Shown piece by piece: positions 16,866 to 25,324 of a stretch of 64,000 nucleotides of DNA. How positions within the stretch are numbered: the first letter of the stretch is position 1; the number at the start of each line of letters is the position of its first letter. A program made the translations under genes and the position numbers. The notes under the pieces are model-generated. The model was given only the letters and a program-made list of their open reading frames with translations, made no database searches and was not told the origin of the DNA. This DNA comes from Geothermovivens sp964644845 (lineage in GTDB: Bacteria; Zhuqueibacterota; Zhuqueibacteria; Oleimicrobiales; Geothermoviventaceae), in assembly GCA_964644845.1 (NCBI GenBank), contig CAZXXS010000038.1, positions 1-64,000 on the forward strand. Reading direction: 5' to 3'.

Positions 16866-18770
16866 TTAGTCCGCCTTGTTCTGCTCTTCGCCTGCTTTCT
16901 TTTCGTCGACCACCTCGAAATCAGCCTCTTCGGGTTTCTCTTCCGTTTGCGCCTCGGACGACGAAGAGCTTGCGGCTTGCTGGTAGAGCTTTTGAGCAAC
17001 CTCGTTCCACGCTTGACTCAGTTTGTCCATTTCCGAACGAATCGCAGCAACGTCTTCTTGCCCCATCACGCTGCGCAGCGCATCGATGCCCTCCTGCAAC
17101 CGTTTCCGGTCCTCTTCGGACAGCTTGTCGCTCATTTCCTTCAGGTTCTTCTCCGTCTGGTAAATGAGCTGGTCAGCTTGGTTACGGGCGTCCACAACCT
17201 CGCGGCGCTTCCTGTCCTCTTCCTCGTACTTCTTGGCGTCTTCCACCATTTTTTCGATTTCCTGTTCGGTCAGGCCCGTGGTAGCTTCGATCCGGATGTT
17301 TTGTTCCCGTCCCGTCCCACGGTCCTTGGCTGAGACGTTCAAAATGCCGTTAGCATCGATGTCAAACGTAACTTCGATCTGTGGAACCCCTCGCGGTGCT
17401 GGTGGGATGCCGTCCAGGTAGAACCGGCCAAGGGTTCGGTTGTAGGCCGCCAGCTGTCGCTCTCCTTGCAGCACGTGAATCTCCACCGTTGTCTGGTTGT
17501 CCGAGGCTGTGCTGAAAATCTCGGTCTTCCGGGTTGGGATGGTTGTGTTGCGTGGGATGAGCGGCGTAAAAACACCCCCGAGCGTCTCAATGCCCAAAGA
17601 CAGCGGTGTAACGTCGAGCAGAACAATGTCCTGTACTTCGCCTCCGAGTACGCCTCCTTGGATGGCCGCCCCAATGGCCACCACTTCATCCGGGTTTACA
17701 CCTTTGTGGGGCTCTTTGCCGAAGAAATCGCGTACGATCTGCTGCACCCGCGGGATTCGAGTCGAACCGCCCACAAGGATCACTTCGTCAATGTCCTCTG
17801 GCCGCAAACCGGCGTCGGAAAGGGCTGTCCGGCACGGTTCAATCGTGCGCATGAACAGGTCGTCACAAAGCTGCTCGAACTTGGAGCGGGTCAACGTCAT
17901 CGTGAGGTGTTTCGGCCCGTCCTGCGTGGCCGTGATGAAGGGCAAGTTGATGTCGGTTTGCGCCAGGGTCGACAGCTCCATTTTCGCCTTCTCTGCCGCC
18001 TCTTTCAGGCGTTGCAAAGCCATGGGATCTTTCGAGAGGTCAACACCTTCCTGCTTCTTAAACTCCTCAACCATCCAGTCGATGATGCGCTGGTCAAAGT
18101 CGTCGCCACCGAGGTGCGTGTCACCGTTGGTGGCTTTTACTTCGAACACACCCTCACCAATTTCGAGAATTGAGATGTCGAACGTGCCGCCGCCCAGGTC
18201 AAAAACGGCGATTTTCTCGTCCTTCTTCTTGTCCAACCCGTAGGCAAGAGCTGCAGCGGTGGGCTCGTTGAGGATCCGGCGTACGTTCAGCCCGGCGATT
18301 TCCCCGGCCTCCTTCGTCGCCTGGCGCTGACTATCGTTGAAGTACGCAGGCACTGTGATCACCGCGTCGGTCACCTTTTCGCCCAGGTAGTCTTCAGCCG
18401 TCTGCCGCATTTTCTGCAGAATCATGGCCGAAATCTCCTGCGGCGTGTACTGTCGGTCGTCGATTTGCACACGGACGGTGTCGTTCGTTCCCCGCACTAC
18501 CTTGTACGGGACCTCCTGGATTTCCCGGTCCACCTCGTTGAAGCGGCGCCCCATGAAACGCTTGATCGAGAAAACGGTTTTCTGCGGATTCGTGATCGCC
18601 TGCCGTTTGGCTACCTGACCAACGAGACGCTCGCCCGAATCTGTAAAAGCGACAACAGAGGGTGTCGTTCGCCCGCCCTCTGCATTGGGAATCACGGTCG
18701 GTTCACCGCCTTCCATCACAGCCACAACGGAGTTCGTCGTTCCCAGGTCGATCCCGATGATCTTGCCCAT
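16866..18770 (-). CDS. dnaK: Chaperone DnaK (Hsp70)
   Basis: 634 residues, full length. The N-terminal ATPase domain starts GKIIGIDLGTTNS and carries the phosphate and adenosine motifs (VFDLGGGTFDIS, ILVGGSTRIPRVQ); the substrate-binding domain and helical lid follow, ending in an acidic/Glu-rich tail of the usual type (FEVVDEKKAGEEQNK). ATG 18770 has AGGAGG six bases upstream and starts exactly at the conserved N-terminus, so the 31-codon longer frame is not used. GrpE and HrcA are not adjacent; DnaJ is at 22987-24069. A sigma-54-like sequence lies at 18838-18853. Confidence 0.97.
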   Translation of the reverse strand: MGKIIGIDLGTTNSVVAVMEGGEPTVIPNAEGGRTTPSVVAFTDSGERLVGQVAKRQAITNPQKTVFSIKRFMGRRFNEVDREIQEVPYKVVRGTNDTVRVQIDDRQYTPQEISAMILQKMRQTAEDYLGEKVTDAVITVPAYFNDSQRQATKEAGEIAGLNVRRILNEPTAAALAYGLDKKKDEKIAVFDLGGGTFDISILEIGEGVFEVKATNGDTHLGGDDFDQRIIDWMVEEFKKQEGVDLSKDPMALQRLKEAAEKAKMELSTLAQTDINLPFITATQDGPKHLTMTLTRSKFEQLCDDLFMRTIEPCRTALSDAGLRPEDIDEVILVGGSTRIPRVQQIVRDFFGKEPHKGVNPDEVVAIGAAIQGGVLGGEVQDIVLLDVTPLSLGIETLGGVFTPLIPRNTTIPTRKTEIFSTASDNQTTVEIHVLQGERQLAAYNRTLGRFYLDGIPPAPRGVPQIEVTFDIDANGILNVSAKDRGTGREQNIRIEATTGLTEQEIEKMVEDAKKYEEEDRKRREVVDARNQADQLIYQTEKNLKEMSDKLSEEDRKRLQEGIDALRSVMGQEDVAAIRSEMDKLSQAWNEVAQKLYQQAASSSSSEAQTEEKPEEADFEVVDEKKAGEEQNKAD

Positions 18771-18837
18771 CAACAGCCTCCTGTGCCTCGAAATCTGTGG
18801 TTCAAATTGACAGTGTTTTTCACTGGCTGCTCCTTGC

Positions 18838-18853
18838 TCCAACTTCCGTGCCA
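18838..18853 (-). promoter_or_regulatory. Weak sigma-54-like promoter before dnaK
   Basis: On the minus strand TGGCACG-GAAG-TTGGA matches the -24 element perfectly with correct spacing, but the -12 GC is GG. It would start transcription ~55 bases before the dnaK ATG. Reported because hsp20 has a much better match. Confidence 0.3.
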
Positions 18854-19081
18854 CCCTGAACACAATTCAGCTTGTCCCGCCCTGACGGCCAATTGGCGCG
18901 CGCCGCGAGTGCTGTGAACGCAGCAGCGCTTCCGTCCGGCCAATTCAGCGCCTCGCCGCAGGGGTCGGGTGCAAACGCCAAGTTCCGCAGGATCAAAATC
19001 TTAGACTAAACGCACTTCGTTCGGTTGCCTTTGCAGGTTGCACAAAGTGTAACCTTGTTCCCGCCGTTTGCAACCCCAAAC

Positions 19082-19106
19082 AAAAAAGGCACCTCCCTGG
19101 GTGCCT
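19082..19106 (-). terminator. Rho-independent terminator of the FmdB-type gene
   Basis: On the minus strand AGGCACC-CAGGGA-GGTGCCT is followed directly by TTTTTTG. It starts about 60 bases beyond the stop at 19168 and insulates dnaK. Confidence 0.8.
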
Positions 19107-19167
19107 GAAAAATCGGAACAACAATTTCCCCACTTTGGGAAATCTCAAACTGTCGTCTGACAGATTG

Positions 19168-19446
19168 TCAGGTTGTGCTCTCGGTTTTGGTCGAGGACTT
19201 CTCGCCAGATCCGGAGCTCGAACTGGATGCTTTCGACTCGCTCTCAGCAGCCTTCTTGTAGCTGGAGCTTCGGTAGTCCGTGATGTAGAAGCCGCTGCCT
19301 TTGAACAGCAGGCCCGCTCCTGCGCTGATCAGTTTCTCCACCCTTCCACCGCAAATCGGACACTGGTCCACCGGTGGATCCGAGATCATTTGGAAGACCT
19401 CGAAACGGTGTCCACACTCCGTGCAACGGTACTCGTAAGTTGGCAT
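19168..19446 (-). CDS. FmdB/CxxC-CxxC family zinc-ribbon regulatory protein
   Basis: 92 residues. It begins MPTYEYRCTECGHRFE and continues with CPICGG, the four-cysteine zinc ribbon of the FmdB putative regulatory family, then the family's usual GSGFYITDYR and a Ser/Lys/Glu-rich disordered tail. Function in the family is unproven. ATG 19446 has GGAGG eight bases upstream, and a GTG three codons earlier is too close to it. It has its own terminator (19082-19106). Confidence 0.88.
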   Translation of the reverse strand: MPTYEYRCTECGHRFEVFQMISDPPVDQCPICGGRVEKLISAGAGLLFKGSGFYITDYRSSSYKKAAESESKASSSSSGSGEKSSTKTESTT

Positions 19447-19648
19447 CGATTCCACCTCCTCCGTTCCGGATCCGTCCCGCTCCCCGCTGCGGTCTTTGCT
19501 TTCCTGACCTCGTTCCCAGGAAGGTTTAGATGCAATTCTAACCCGCGTGGTTGCGAATTTGCCGCAGACCGGTCACCTTCTGGTTCGCTTGAACACTGCA
19601 GCACAGTTCCTGTCTGTGTGCAAGCGGCCTTCCCCGCTCCAACACTGT

Positions 19649-20995
19649 TCAAACGGCCGGCGCATCCAACAAGCCGGCCAGACGGTACATTCGCCAAACG
19701 GTCTTGACGTGGGTCAGCACAGCCAGCAACGCCAGCGCCGGGACCACCGCGTTGAAGAGGCCACCCAGCATCACGATGAACAGCCGCGCATCCCGCGAAT
19801 CCGGGATGTAGCGGAGCCACCCTTCGGCTTCCCTCAAGGGGTAATCTTTCCCGGTGATCGCTCTGAATTTCTCCTTCGCCAGCATCGACATGGGTGCTCC
19901 CGCCAGCACGGCCATGCCGAGGAGCAACGTCCAGGCATTGCTCGTCGAAAGGTAGGCCCACGTGGACATGCCGAGCACGATGGCGCTGTCGCCGTAGCGG
20001 TCGAGCAGCGAATCTACGAAAGCTCCAAGGCGCGTTTCACGGAATTTGAGGCGCGCGATCTCGCCGTCCACACCGTCGACTACGGACGCAAGCTGGGCCA
20101 GCAAGCCGGCCCAAACCAGCTGTCCAACCGCGAAGAGAATGCCAGAAGCCACAGCGATCACAAACGAAATGGCTGTTACGGTGTCCGGTGAAAGCGGCGT
20201 CTTGACCAGGACTCGCGTTAGCCGCGTAGAAATCGGGCGATTCAGCAGCCGCGACACCAGGCCGTCGGTACGTTTCGTGAGCCGCTTCAGCAGGCGATTC
20301 TCGGCCACCGAAAGAAGCTCCGGTCGATCGATGTCGATCCAGAAGAAACCGGTCACATCCACCACGCGGATCAAACGCTTTTCAGCAAGTCGCTTAACGC
20401 CAGCCGTGAGCGTCAAACCATGCCCCTTGTCCGCAGCTCTCAGGGCATCAAAGATCTCCGGGCTGAAAATGAAGAAGCCCGTGTCCACCGCATCGAAATG
20501 CCTCAGCCGCTTGTCGATCTGAACGACAAAGCCTCCCTCTGTGTGGACTTTGGTTGCATCCTGCAGATCCGCAATCCCTTTCAAATCCCGATCCACGCAC
20601 AGCACCGAGTCCTTTCCACGCGGCCTCAGGGCAAGAGCCTTTCGCAACAAGTCAGGCTCAAAAACGTGGTCTGCCATCATCACGACGAAGTGGTCCTCGT
20701 CTTTTACGGCCTTCTCGGCTGCCAGCAGCGACGTTCCATTTCCGCGGTGCCAATCCTTGTTTTCCACGTACTCAATGCGGATCCCGTACCGGCGGCCGTC
20801 TCCGAGAAATTTCCGCACCCGATCTCCTCTGTAGCCGAGCACAACGACGAAATCGTCTACTCCGGCCCTCTTGGCTGCAAGCAGGATGCGTTCGATCAAC
20901 GTCAGTCCAAGCAGTGGTAGCAAGGGTTTCGGATTGTGATTCGTAAAAGGTCTGAACCGGGTGCCGTCACCAGCGGCTAACACAATGGCTTTCAA
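19649..20995 (-). CDS. Bifunctional CTP:inositol-1-phosphate cytidylyltransferase / di-myo-inositol-1,3'-phosphate-1'-phosphate synthase-like
   Basis: 448 residues. Residues 1-~235 are a nucleotidyltransferase (LKAIVLAAGDGTRFRP, then KPLLPLLG, later VVMMADHVFEPDLL). From ~250 comes a CDP-alcohol phosphatidyltransferase with the signature DGVDGEIAR...G-FVDS-LDRYGD and several membrane helices. This fusion is the IPCT/DIPPS enzyme that makes phosphorylated di-myo-inositol phosphate, a thermoprotective solute. Other fusions of these two domains exist, so the substrate is inferred. The start is TTG 20995, placed eight bases after AGGAGG; no ATG suits. Inositol-1-phosphate synthase is not in the window. 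Confidence 0.8.
   Translation of the reverse strand: MKAIVLAAGDGTRFRPFTNHNPKPLLPLLGLTLIERILLAAKRAGVDDFVVVLGYRGDRVRKFLGDGRRYGIRIEYVENKDWHRGNGTSLLAAEKAVKDEDHFVVMMADHVFEPDLLRKALALRPRGKDSVLCVDRDLKGIADLQDATKVHTEGGFVVQIDKRLRHFDAVDTGFFIFSPEIFDALRAADKGHGLTLTAGVKRLAEKRLIRVVDVTGFFWIDIDRPELLSVAENRLLKRLTKRTDGLVSRLLNRPISTRLTRVLVKTPLSPDTVTAISFVIAVASGILFAVGQLVWAGLLAQLASVVDGVDGEIARLKFRETRLGAFVDSLLDRYGDSAIVLGMSTWAYLSTSNAWTLLLGMAVLAGAPMSMLAKEKFRAITGKDYPLREAEGWLRYIPDSRDARLFIVMLGGLFNAVVPALALLAVLTHVKTVWRMYRLAGLLDAPAV
19655..19679 (-). terminator. Hairpin over the 3' end of the DIPPS-like gene
   Basis: GGCCGGC-N11-GCCGGCC overlaps the last codons of the gene; on the minus strand it is followed by GTTTGAAC. It may help end the transcript but lacks a clear T-run. 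Confidence 0.3.
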
Positions 20996-21374
20996 GGACT
21001 TCACCTCCTCTCGCTCTCTCCTTTTCCTTCCCCCGTTCCTCACTCCGCACTACCTGGCACCGCTCTCATCCAGCCGCCAACCAGCATCCACCGATCATCT
21101 GGAAGAGCCTCGCTGTTCGAGGCAACGATGCGCACGTTCGGCTCTTCTGCGCTGGAGGCCAGATTGTCAAAGAACCCGCCCAGCGAAGTCCGCTTTGTCA
21201 CGAAGACGAGAGTCTTGTCAGATCAAAGAGAATCCGCGCTGTCTGGTATCGTCGCGGTCCGATGGATGATGCATGAGGCTAACGGATCTGCAGCCGTCGC
21301 TCCCCCTCGCGGCCACGCCCCCATTCAACGGTGCGGGCAGGCAAACCCGCCCGCACCTTCCTGGCTAACTCAAG
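20996..21374. other. Intergenic region between the DegQ-type gene and the DIPPS-like gene
   Basis: A 379-base gap. It holds the strong hairpin at 21330-21357. A TTGACA near 21165 on the minus strand has no matching -10 at the proper distance. No gene seen. Confidence 0.5.
21330..21357 (-). terminator. Strong hairpin after the DegQ-type gene
   Basis: GGTGCGGGC-AGG-CAAA-CC-C-GCCCGCACC folds into a 9-bp perfect stem extended past one mismatch. It lies 18 bases beyond the protease stop. There is no T-run on either side, so it may be a processing or stability hairpin. Confidence 0.4.
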
Positions 21375-22892
21375 TTATTTCTTGCTCTCCTCTTTGGGTA
21401 CCTGAAGCGCGACGAAGAAGTTCCGCTCGCCCCTGCGAACCCGGAACAGGATGATGTCGCCCGGCTTTGCTTGCGACACCGCCTTCCGGTAATCGCGGAC
21501 GTTCTTCACCGGCTTCCGGTTCACTTCTTTGATCAGGTCACCAGCCTGCAATCCCTCGCGGTCCGCTGGGCTACCGGGTTTCACGTCCGAGATGACCACC
21601 CCTTGTTCTCCCTCGTAGCCCAAACGCTTCGCAATGTCCGGCGTCAGATTCTGCACCCTCAGTCCAAGCTTCTCCGCCCCCCCTGCAGCGCCGCCCTGAG
21701 AAATCTGGGCTTCGTCGGGGCGCTCTCCAAGCTTTACCTTGAAGGTCTTGTGTTTACCGTTTTCGCGAATGACTTCGACTTCGACCTCCGTACCAGGCGG
21801 GTAGCTGGCCACGAGATTGGTCAGCTGCTGGCTGTCCTCGATCTTCTCCCCGTTCAATTTGATGATCAGATCCCCGTCTTTGATACCCGCTTTGTCAGCG
21901 GGACTGCCGTCCTGCACCTGGGTGACCAGGGCGCCCATCGGCTCTTGCAAGCCGTAAGCCTTAGCCAACTTGTCGTCGACGGACTGGATCCACACGCCCA
22001 ACCAGCCACGCACAACCTTGCCCTTCTCGATCAGTTGCTCCATCACCCACTTGGCCATGTTGATCGGAATCGCGAAACCGATGCCCACGTTGGCCTGCCC
22101 AACAATGGCGGTGTTGATGCCGATCAACTCGCCCTTGAGGTTCACCAAGGCCCCACCGCTGTTGCCCGGGTTAATCGCTGCGTCGGTCTGGATGAAATCC
22201 TGGTACCGCATCTGACTGCCACCGATGCTGAGACCCCGGCGCCCTTTTGCGCTCACGATACCGTGGGTGACGGTGTGTTCGAGCACCTCAGCAAAAGGGT
22301 TACCAATGGCGAGCACCCATTCACCGACTTTCACACTGTCCGAATTTCCGAATCGGATGGTTGGCAAATCCTCGTTCACATCGATCTTCACAACCGCAAC
22401 ATCCGTGGCCGGATCGCTGCCAACCACCTTCGCCGGGTACTCAACCTTGTTGTACACCACGTTGATCTTGTCGGCGTCCTTCACGACGTGGTGATTTGTG
22501 AGGATGTAACCGTCTTTGCTCACGATTACGCCCGAGCCCAAACCACGCTGTAGAAACTCCCGTTCGGGCACGTCGAAAAAACGGCGGAAAAACTCGTCTC
22601 CGAAAAAGTCCGACATCGGGTGGCGAAAGCGCACCACCTTCTCCGAGGTGATCATCACCACCGCAGGACTCACCTTTTTCACCACTTCGACAAATGCCTG
22701 ACTGGTGGCCTGTGCATTCAGAATCGCCTTTGAGACAGGAGACTGATCGCCCAGTTCCGGTTTCTCCGCTGTCGCCCCAGAAGACGAAGCCACACTCTTC
22801 GCCGTCCAATCCAGATTGGACGCCACAATTAACCCGATGACCACACCGACAAACAGTGTCAAGAACCCCACTAACAGCTGCGAGCGTTTCAT
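21375..22892 (-). CDS. HtrA/DegQ-type periplasmic serine protease (Do family)
   Basis: 505 residues: N-terminal membrane anchor or signal (LLVGFLTLFVGVVIGLIV), trypsin-like domain with all three catalytic residues (His in LTNHHVV, Asp in ATDVAVV, Ser in NPGNSGGA), then two PDZ domains (around 290-390 and 405-500). It has an LA-loop-type insertion rich in Phe and Arg (MSDFFGDEFFRRFFDVPERE), typical of DegQ/DegP. It degrades and holds misfolded envelope proteins. ATG 22892 has AAGGAGG upstream. It follows dnaJ by 94 bases and may be co-transcribed, making a stress operon. Confidence 0.92.
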   Translation of the reverse strand: MKRSQLLVGFLTLFVGVVIGLIVASNLDWTAKSVASSSGATAEKPELGDQSPVSKAILNAQATSQAFVEVVKKVSPAVVMITSEKVVRFRHPMSDFFGDEFFRRFFDVPEREFLQRGLGSGVIVSKDGYILTNHHVVKDADKINVVYNKVEYPAKVVGSDPATDVAVVKIDVNEDLPTIRFGNSDSVKVGEWVLAIGNPFAEVLEHTVTHGIVSAKGRRGLSIGGSQMRYQDFIQTDAAINPGNSGGALVNLKGELIGINTAIVGQANVGIGFAIPINMAKWVMEQLIEKGKVVRGWLGVWIQSVDDKLAKAYGLQEPMGALVTQVQDGSPADKAGIKDGDLIIKLNGEKIEDSQQLTNLVASYPPGTEVEVEVIRENGKHKTFKVKLGERPDEAQISQGGAAGGAEKLGLRVQNLTPDIAKRLGYEGEQGVVISDVKPGSPADREGLQAGDLIKEVNRKPVKNVRDYRKAVSQAKPGDIILFRVRRGERNFFVALQVPKEESKK

Positions 22893-22986
22893 CGCTAACC
22901 TCCTTGCGCTTGACGTTGTCGTAAAAAGCCGCTGCAGCTTTCACGACACAACATTCAGAAGGTTCCAGGGAGCCAGATGAGCCCAT

Positions 22987-24069
22987 TTAGGTGCGCAATT
23001 TCACACGAACGAACTGGTCGCCCGTGCCCTTTTTGCTCCGCACGCCCATGCCGGGCAAACGGAACACGGCACCGTCTTTCGTGCCCGGTGGAATTCGAAT
23101 CTCCACCTTCTTGCCTTGAACGGTGTTCACCCGCACCCGGGTGCCCTTGGCCAATTGGTCGGCCGTGAGTGGCACCTCGCAAACGATGTCCTTGCCACGG
23201 CGCCGAAAAAACGGGTGCGGCTTGATTCGGAATCTCAGAATGAGATCCTGGCGGTTTCCACTCTTGCGCCTTACAGCCTTGCGTAAACGCAAACGGCTAC
23301 CGGTGTCGGTACCGGGCGGAATTTCCACCGCGAACTTCTTCGTTACCGTCACCTCACCGCGGCCGTGGCATTTCGGGCAGGGATCTGTGACCATTTTGCC
23401 CGTGCCTCCACAGGCCACACACGGCTGTGAAATGGCAAACAACCCCTGATTTTGGACCACCTTTCCCGTACCGCCGCAGACCTGGCAGCGTTGCACGCCG
23501 GCGGGGCTGCGGGCCCCACTTCCACCGCAGGCATCGCACTGTTCCGGCACGTTCGCCGTAATCGTCACCTCTCCGCCCCGGACCGCAGTGAGAAACGGCA
23601 GTTCCACCTCTACCTCGAGTTGCTGCTCCGGTTTTGTGCCCGGCCGACGCGTGCTCGTCTGCCCACCGCCAAAAAGATCCCCAAAGTCGAAGAATTGCCG
23701 CAGCAGCTCACCCAAGTCGCCGAAGCCCGGGAAATTTTGAAACGTTCCCGTGTAGTGTCTACCACCCTGACCGAAATTGCGAAAAACGTCGCTGAAGTCT
23801 CTGCCGTCGAACCCCCTGTACCCACGGAAGTTGCCGTAATCGAATGCCCCGAGACGACGCATCTGGTCGTACTGCGCCCGTTTCTGGGGATCGCTCAGAA
23901 CACCGTAGGCTTCCGAAATCTCCTTGAAGCGCTCTTCGGCGTCCTTGTCCCCAGGATTTCTGTCGGGGTGGTACCTTTTGGCCAGATCGCGGTAAGCGCG
24001 TTTGATTTCGTCAGCGCTTGCGCTTTCACTCACCCCGAGAATCTTGTAGTAGTCTTTCATCTGGGGCAT
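22987..24069 (-). CDS. dnaJ: Chaperone DnaJ (Hsp40)
   Basis: 360 residues. The J domain (~4-68) contains HPD. A Gly/Phe-rich region (~75-130) follows, then a zinc-binding domain with all four CxxCxGxG repeats (CDACGGSG, CQVCGGTG, CVACGGTG, CPKCHGRG) and the two C-terminal beta domains. It stimulates DnaK ATP hydrolysis and delivers substrates. ATG 24069 has GGAGG 11 bases upstream; an in-frame ATG three codons later is possible. Confidence 0.95.
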   Translation of the reverse strand: MPQMKDYYKILGVSESASADEIKRAYRDLAKRYHPDRNPGDKDAEERFKEISEAYGVLSDPQKRAQYDQMRRLGAFDYGNFRGYRGFDGRDFSDVFRNFGQGGRHYTGTFQNFPGFGDLGELLRQFFDFGDLFGGGQTSTRRPGTKPEQQLEVEVELPFLTAVRGGEVTITANVPEQCDACGGSGARSPAGVQRCQVCGGTGKVVQNQGLFAISQPCVACGGTGKMVTDPCPKCHGRGEVTVTKKFAVEIPPGTDTGSRLRLRKAVRRKSGNRQDLILRFRIKPHPFFRRRGKDIVCEVPLTADQLAKGTRVRVNTVQGKKVEIRIPPGTKDGAVFRLPGMGVRSKKGTGDQFVRVKLRT

Positions 24070-24388
24070 GTCGGTTCACGCCTCCGTGCTTTCCGTCTCA
24101 TCCCGTAACCGCTCCTGTGCAAGCGTGCGACCCGCATGTCGCTCCCCATCCCTCCGAACCTCGGAATCACACCTCGTCGGGCTTCAAGGACCAGGGTATT
24201 CCCCGCGAGCAGACGCTTGCCGGAGCGGCTGCACGCGTTGTCTCTCCTGCTCGCTGATGGAACGAGGTCACCCGCTCCGCTACAAACACTCACGCACTTA
24301 CTGGGTGACCCGCCACCTGTCACGTTTGTAGACGGCACAGGAGCCGTAAAGCACCCGTTCCTCTGTCCTGCCTTGACCCGATCCAACC
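24070..24388. other. dnaJ upstream region with inverted repeats
   Basis: A 319-base gap between the mini-dnaJ stop and dnaJ. It contains CTACAAAC (24280-24287) paired with GTTTGTAG (24324-24331), an inner GTGAC/GTCAC pair (24305-24309/24319-24323), an ACGGC-N6-GCCGT hairpin just beyond, and a 7-bp GGAGCGG/CCGCTCC pair. No promoter is evident. Confidence 0.45.
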
Positions 24389-25009
24389 TCAACGGGAGAT
24401 GCGCACAACGGCTGGCAAAACCGTGATGCGGTTGCCGGTCGGCACGCGAATTTCCAACCGGTCGCCTTCGCGGACACCGGCTGGAATCTCGATGGTCACT
24501 CGCTGGCTGCCTTCGACGGTGCCTTTGCCGCCACAGCGGGGACAGTAACCCAGCAACACGTACCCACGCCCTTCGCAAATCCCGCACTCACGCTCGATGG
24601 GCACGTCGAACGACACCCTTGTGCCGTTTCGAGCTTCGTCTTCCGTGAGCCAGACTTCCAGGGTGCCTCCAAAGCTCTCCCAGGCTGGGTAGCCGTGGAT
24701 CTCGCGGAACAGGTTCAGCATCATCTGCTCCGCCAGATCGAAGAAATCCAGCGTTCCACCTCGCCGGTGCAAATGAGCGCGCCCGAAATCCTGCTGACGA
24801 AGTTTGCGGTCGTAATCCGCTCGTTTCTTCGCGTCGGACAGAACTTCGTACGCTTCTGTCGCCTGGCGGAAACGCTCCGTAGAGGCTTCGTCCCCCTGGC
24901 TCACATCCGGGTGACACTCCTTGGCTACCTTTCGGTAGGCTCGCTTGATCTCTTCCGTGTCTGCGTCGCGACTGACGCCCAGAACCTTGTAGTAATCCTG
25001 CCGACTCAT
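24389..25009 (-). CDS. Miniature DnaJ-like co-chaperone with a single two-motif zinc centre
   Basis: 206 residues from ATG 25009. The J domain (~5-68) has HPD at 33-35. There is no Gly/Phe region; after an acidic linker comes a short zinc site with only two CxxCxGxG-like motifs (CGICEGRG and CPRCGGKG), then one C-terminal beta domain (VTIEIPAGVREGDRLEIRVP). It therefore looks like DnaJ with half of the zinc domain and one substrate-binding domain removed. It probably recruits DnaK for special clients. A GTG four codons earlier is an alternative start. Confidence 0.8.
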   Translation of the reverse strand: MSRQDYYKVLGVSRDADTEEIKRAYRKVAKECHPDVSQGDEASTERFRQATEAYEVLSDAKKRADYDRKLRQQDFGRAHLHRRGGTLDFFDLAEQMMLNLFREIHGYPAWESFGGTLEVWLTEDEARNGTRVSFDVPIERECGICEGRGYVLLGYCPRCGGKGTVEGSQRVTIEIPAGVREGDRLEIRVPTGNRITVLPAVVRISR

Positions 25010-25324
25010 CGCCGGGAACACACCTCACGCGTCGCTGCACCCCGCATTTCGGATTTACCCAGCAAAATCCGACGTCTCAAACGATGCGTTGGTTCCACAG
25101 CGCACACACCACGCACGCCCACAATCAATTTAGAGGCGCGTTCGTTCACTTGCAACAGGAAAATGGGCGAACGAGTCTCCTCTTTTCTAGCGGCAGGAAG
25201 CGGGTACACAGGTTCGGGATGTCGACACATGAAAACCCGTCAACCGCCGGGATCCCGGGCGGGCCCCTCACTTCACGGAGGCTGCCTGGCTACCTCACCG
25301 CTCGCCGTGCTGCTCGCCTACCCA

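Larger units (their letters stand above)
18771..19167. other. dnaK upstream region
   Basis: A 397-base gap between the FmdB-type gene and dnaK. It holds the intrinsic terminator at 19082-19106 and the sigma-54-like element at 18838-18853. A CGGCCAATT word occurs twice (near 18887 and 18938). No CIRCE operator was found. Confidence 0.5.

Noticed and set aside
18771..19080. CIRCE/HrcA operator before dnaK
   Set aside because: AGTGCTG and CAGCGCT occur near 18908-18931 but do not form TTAGCACTC-N9-GAGTGCTAA.
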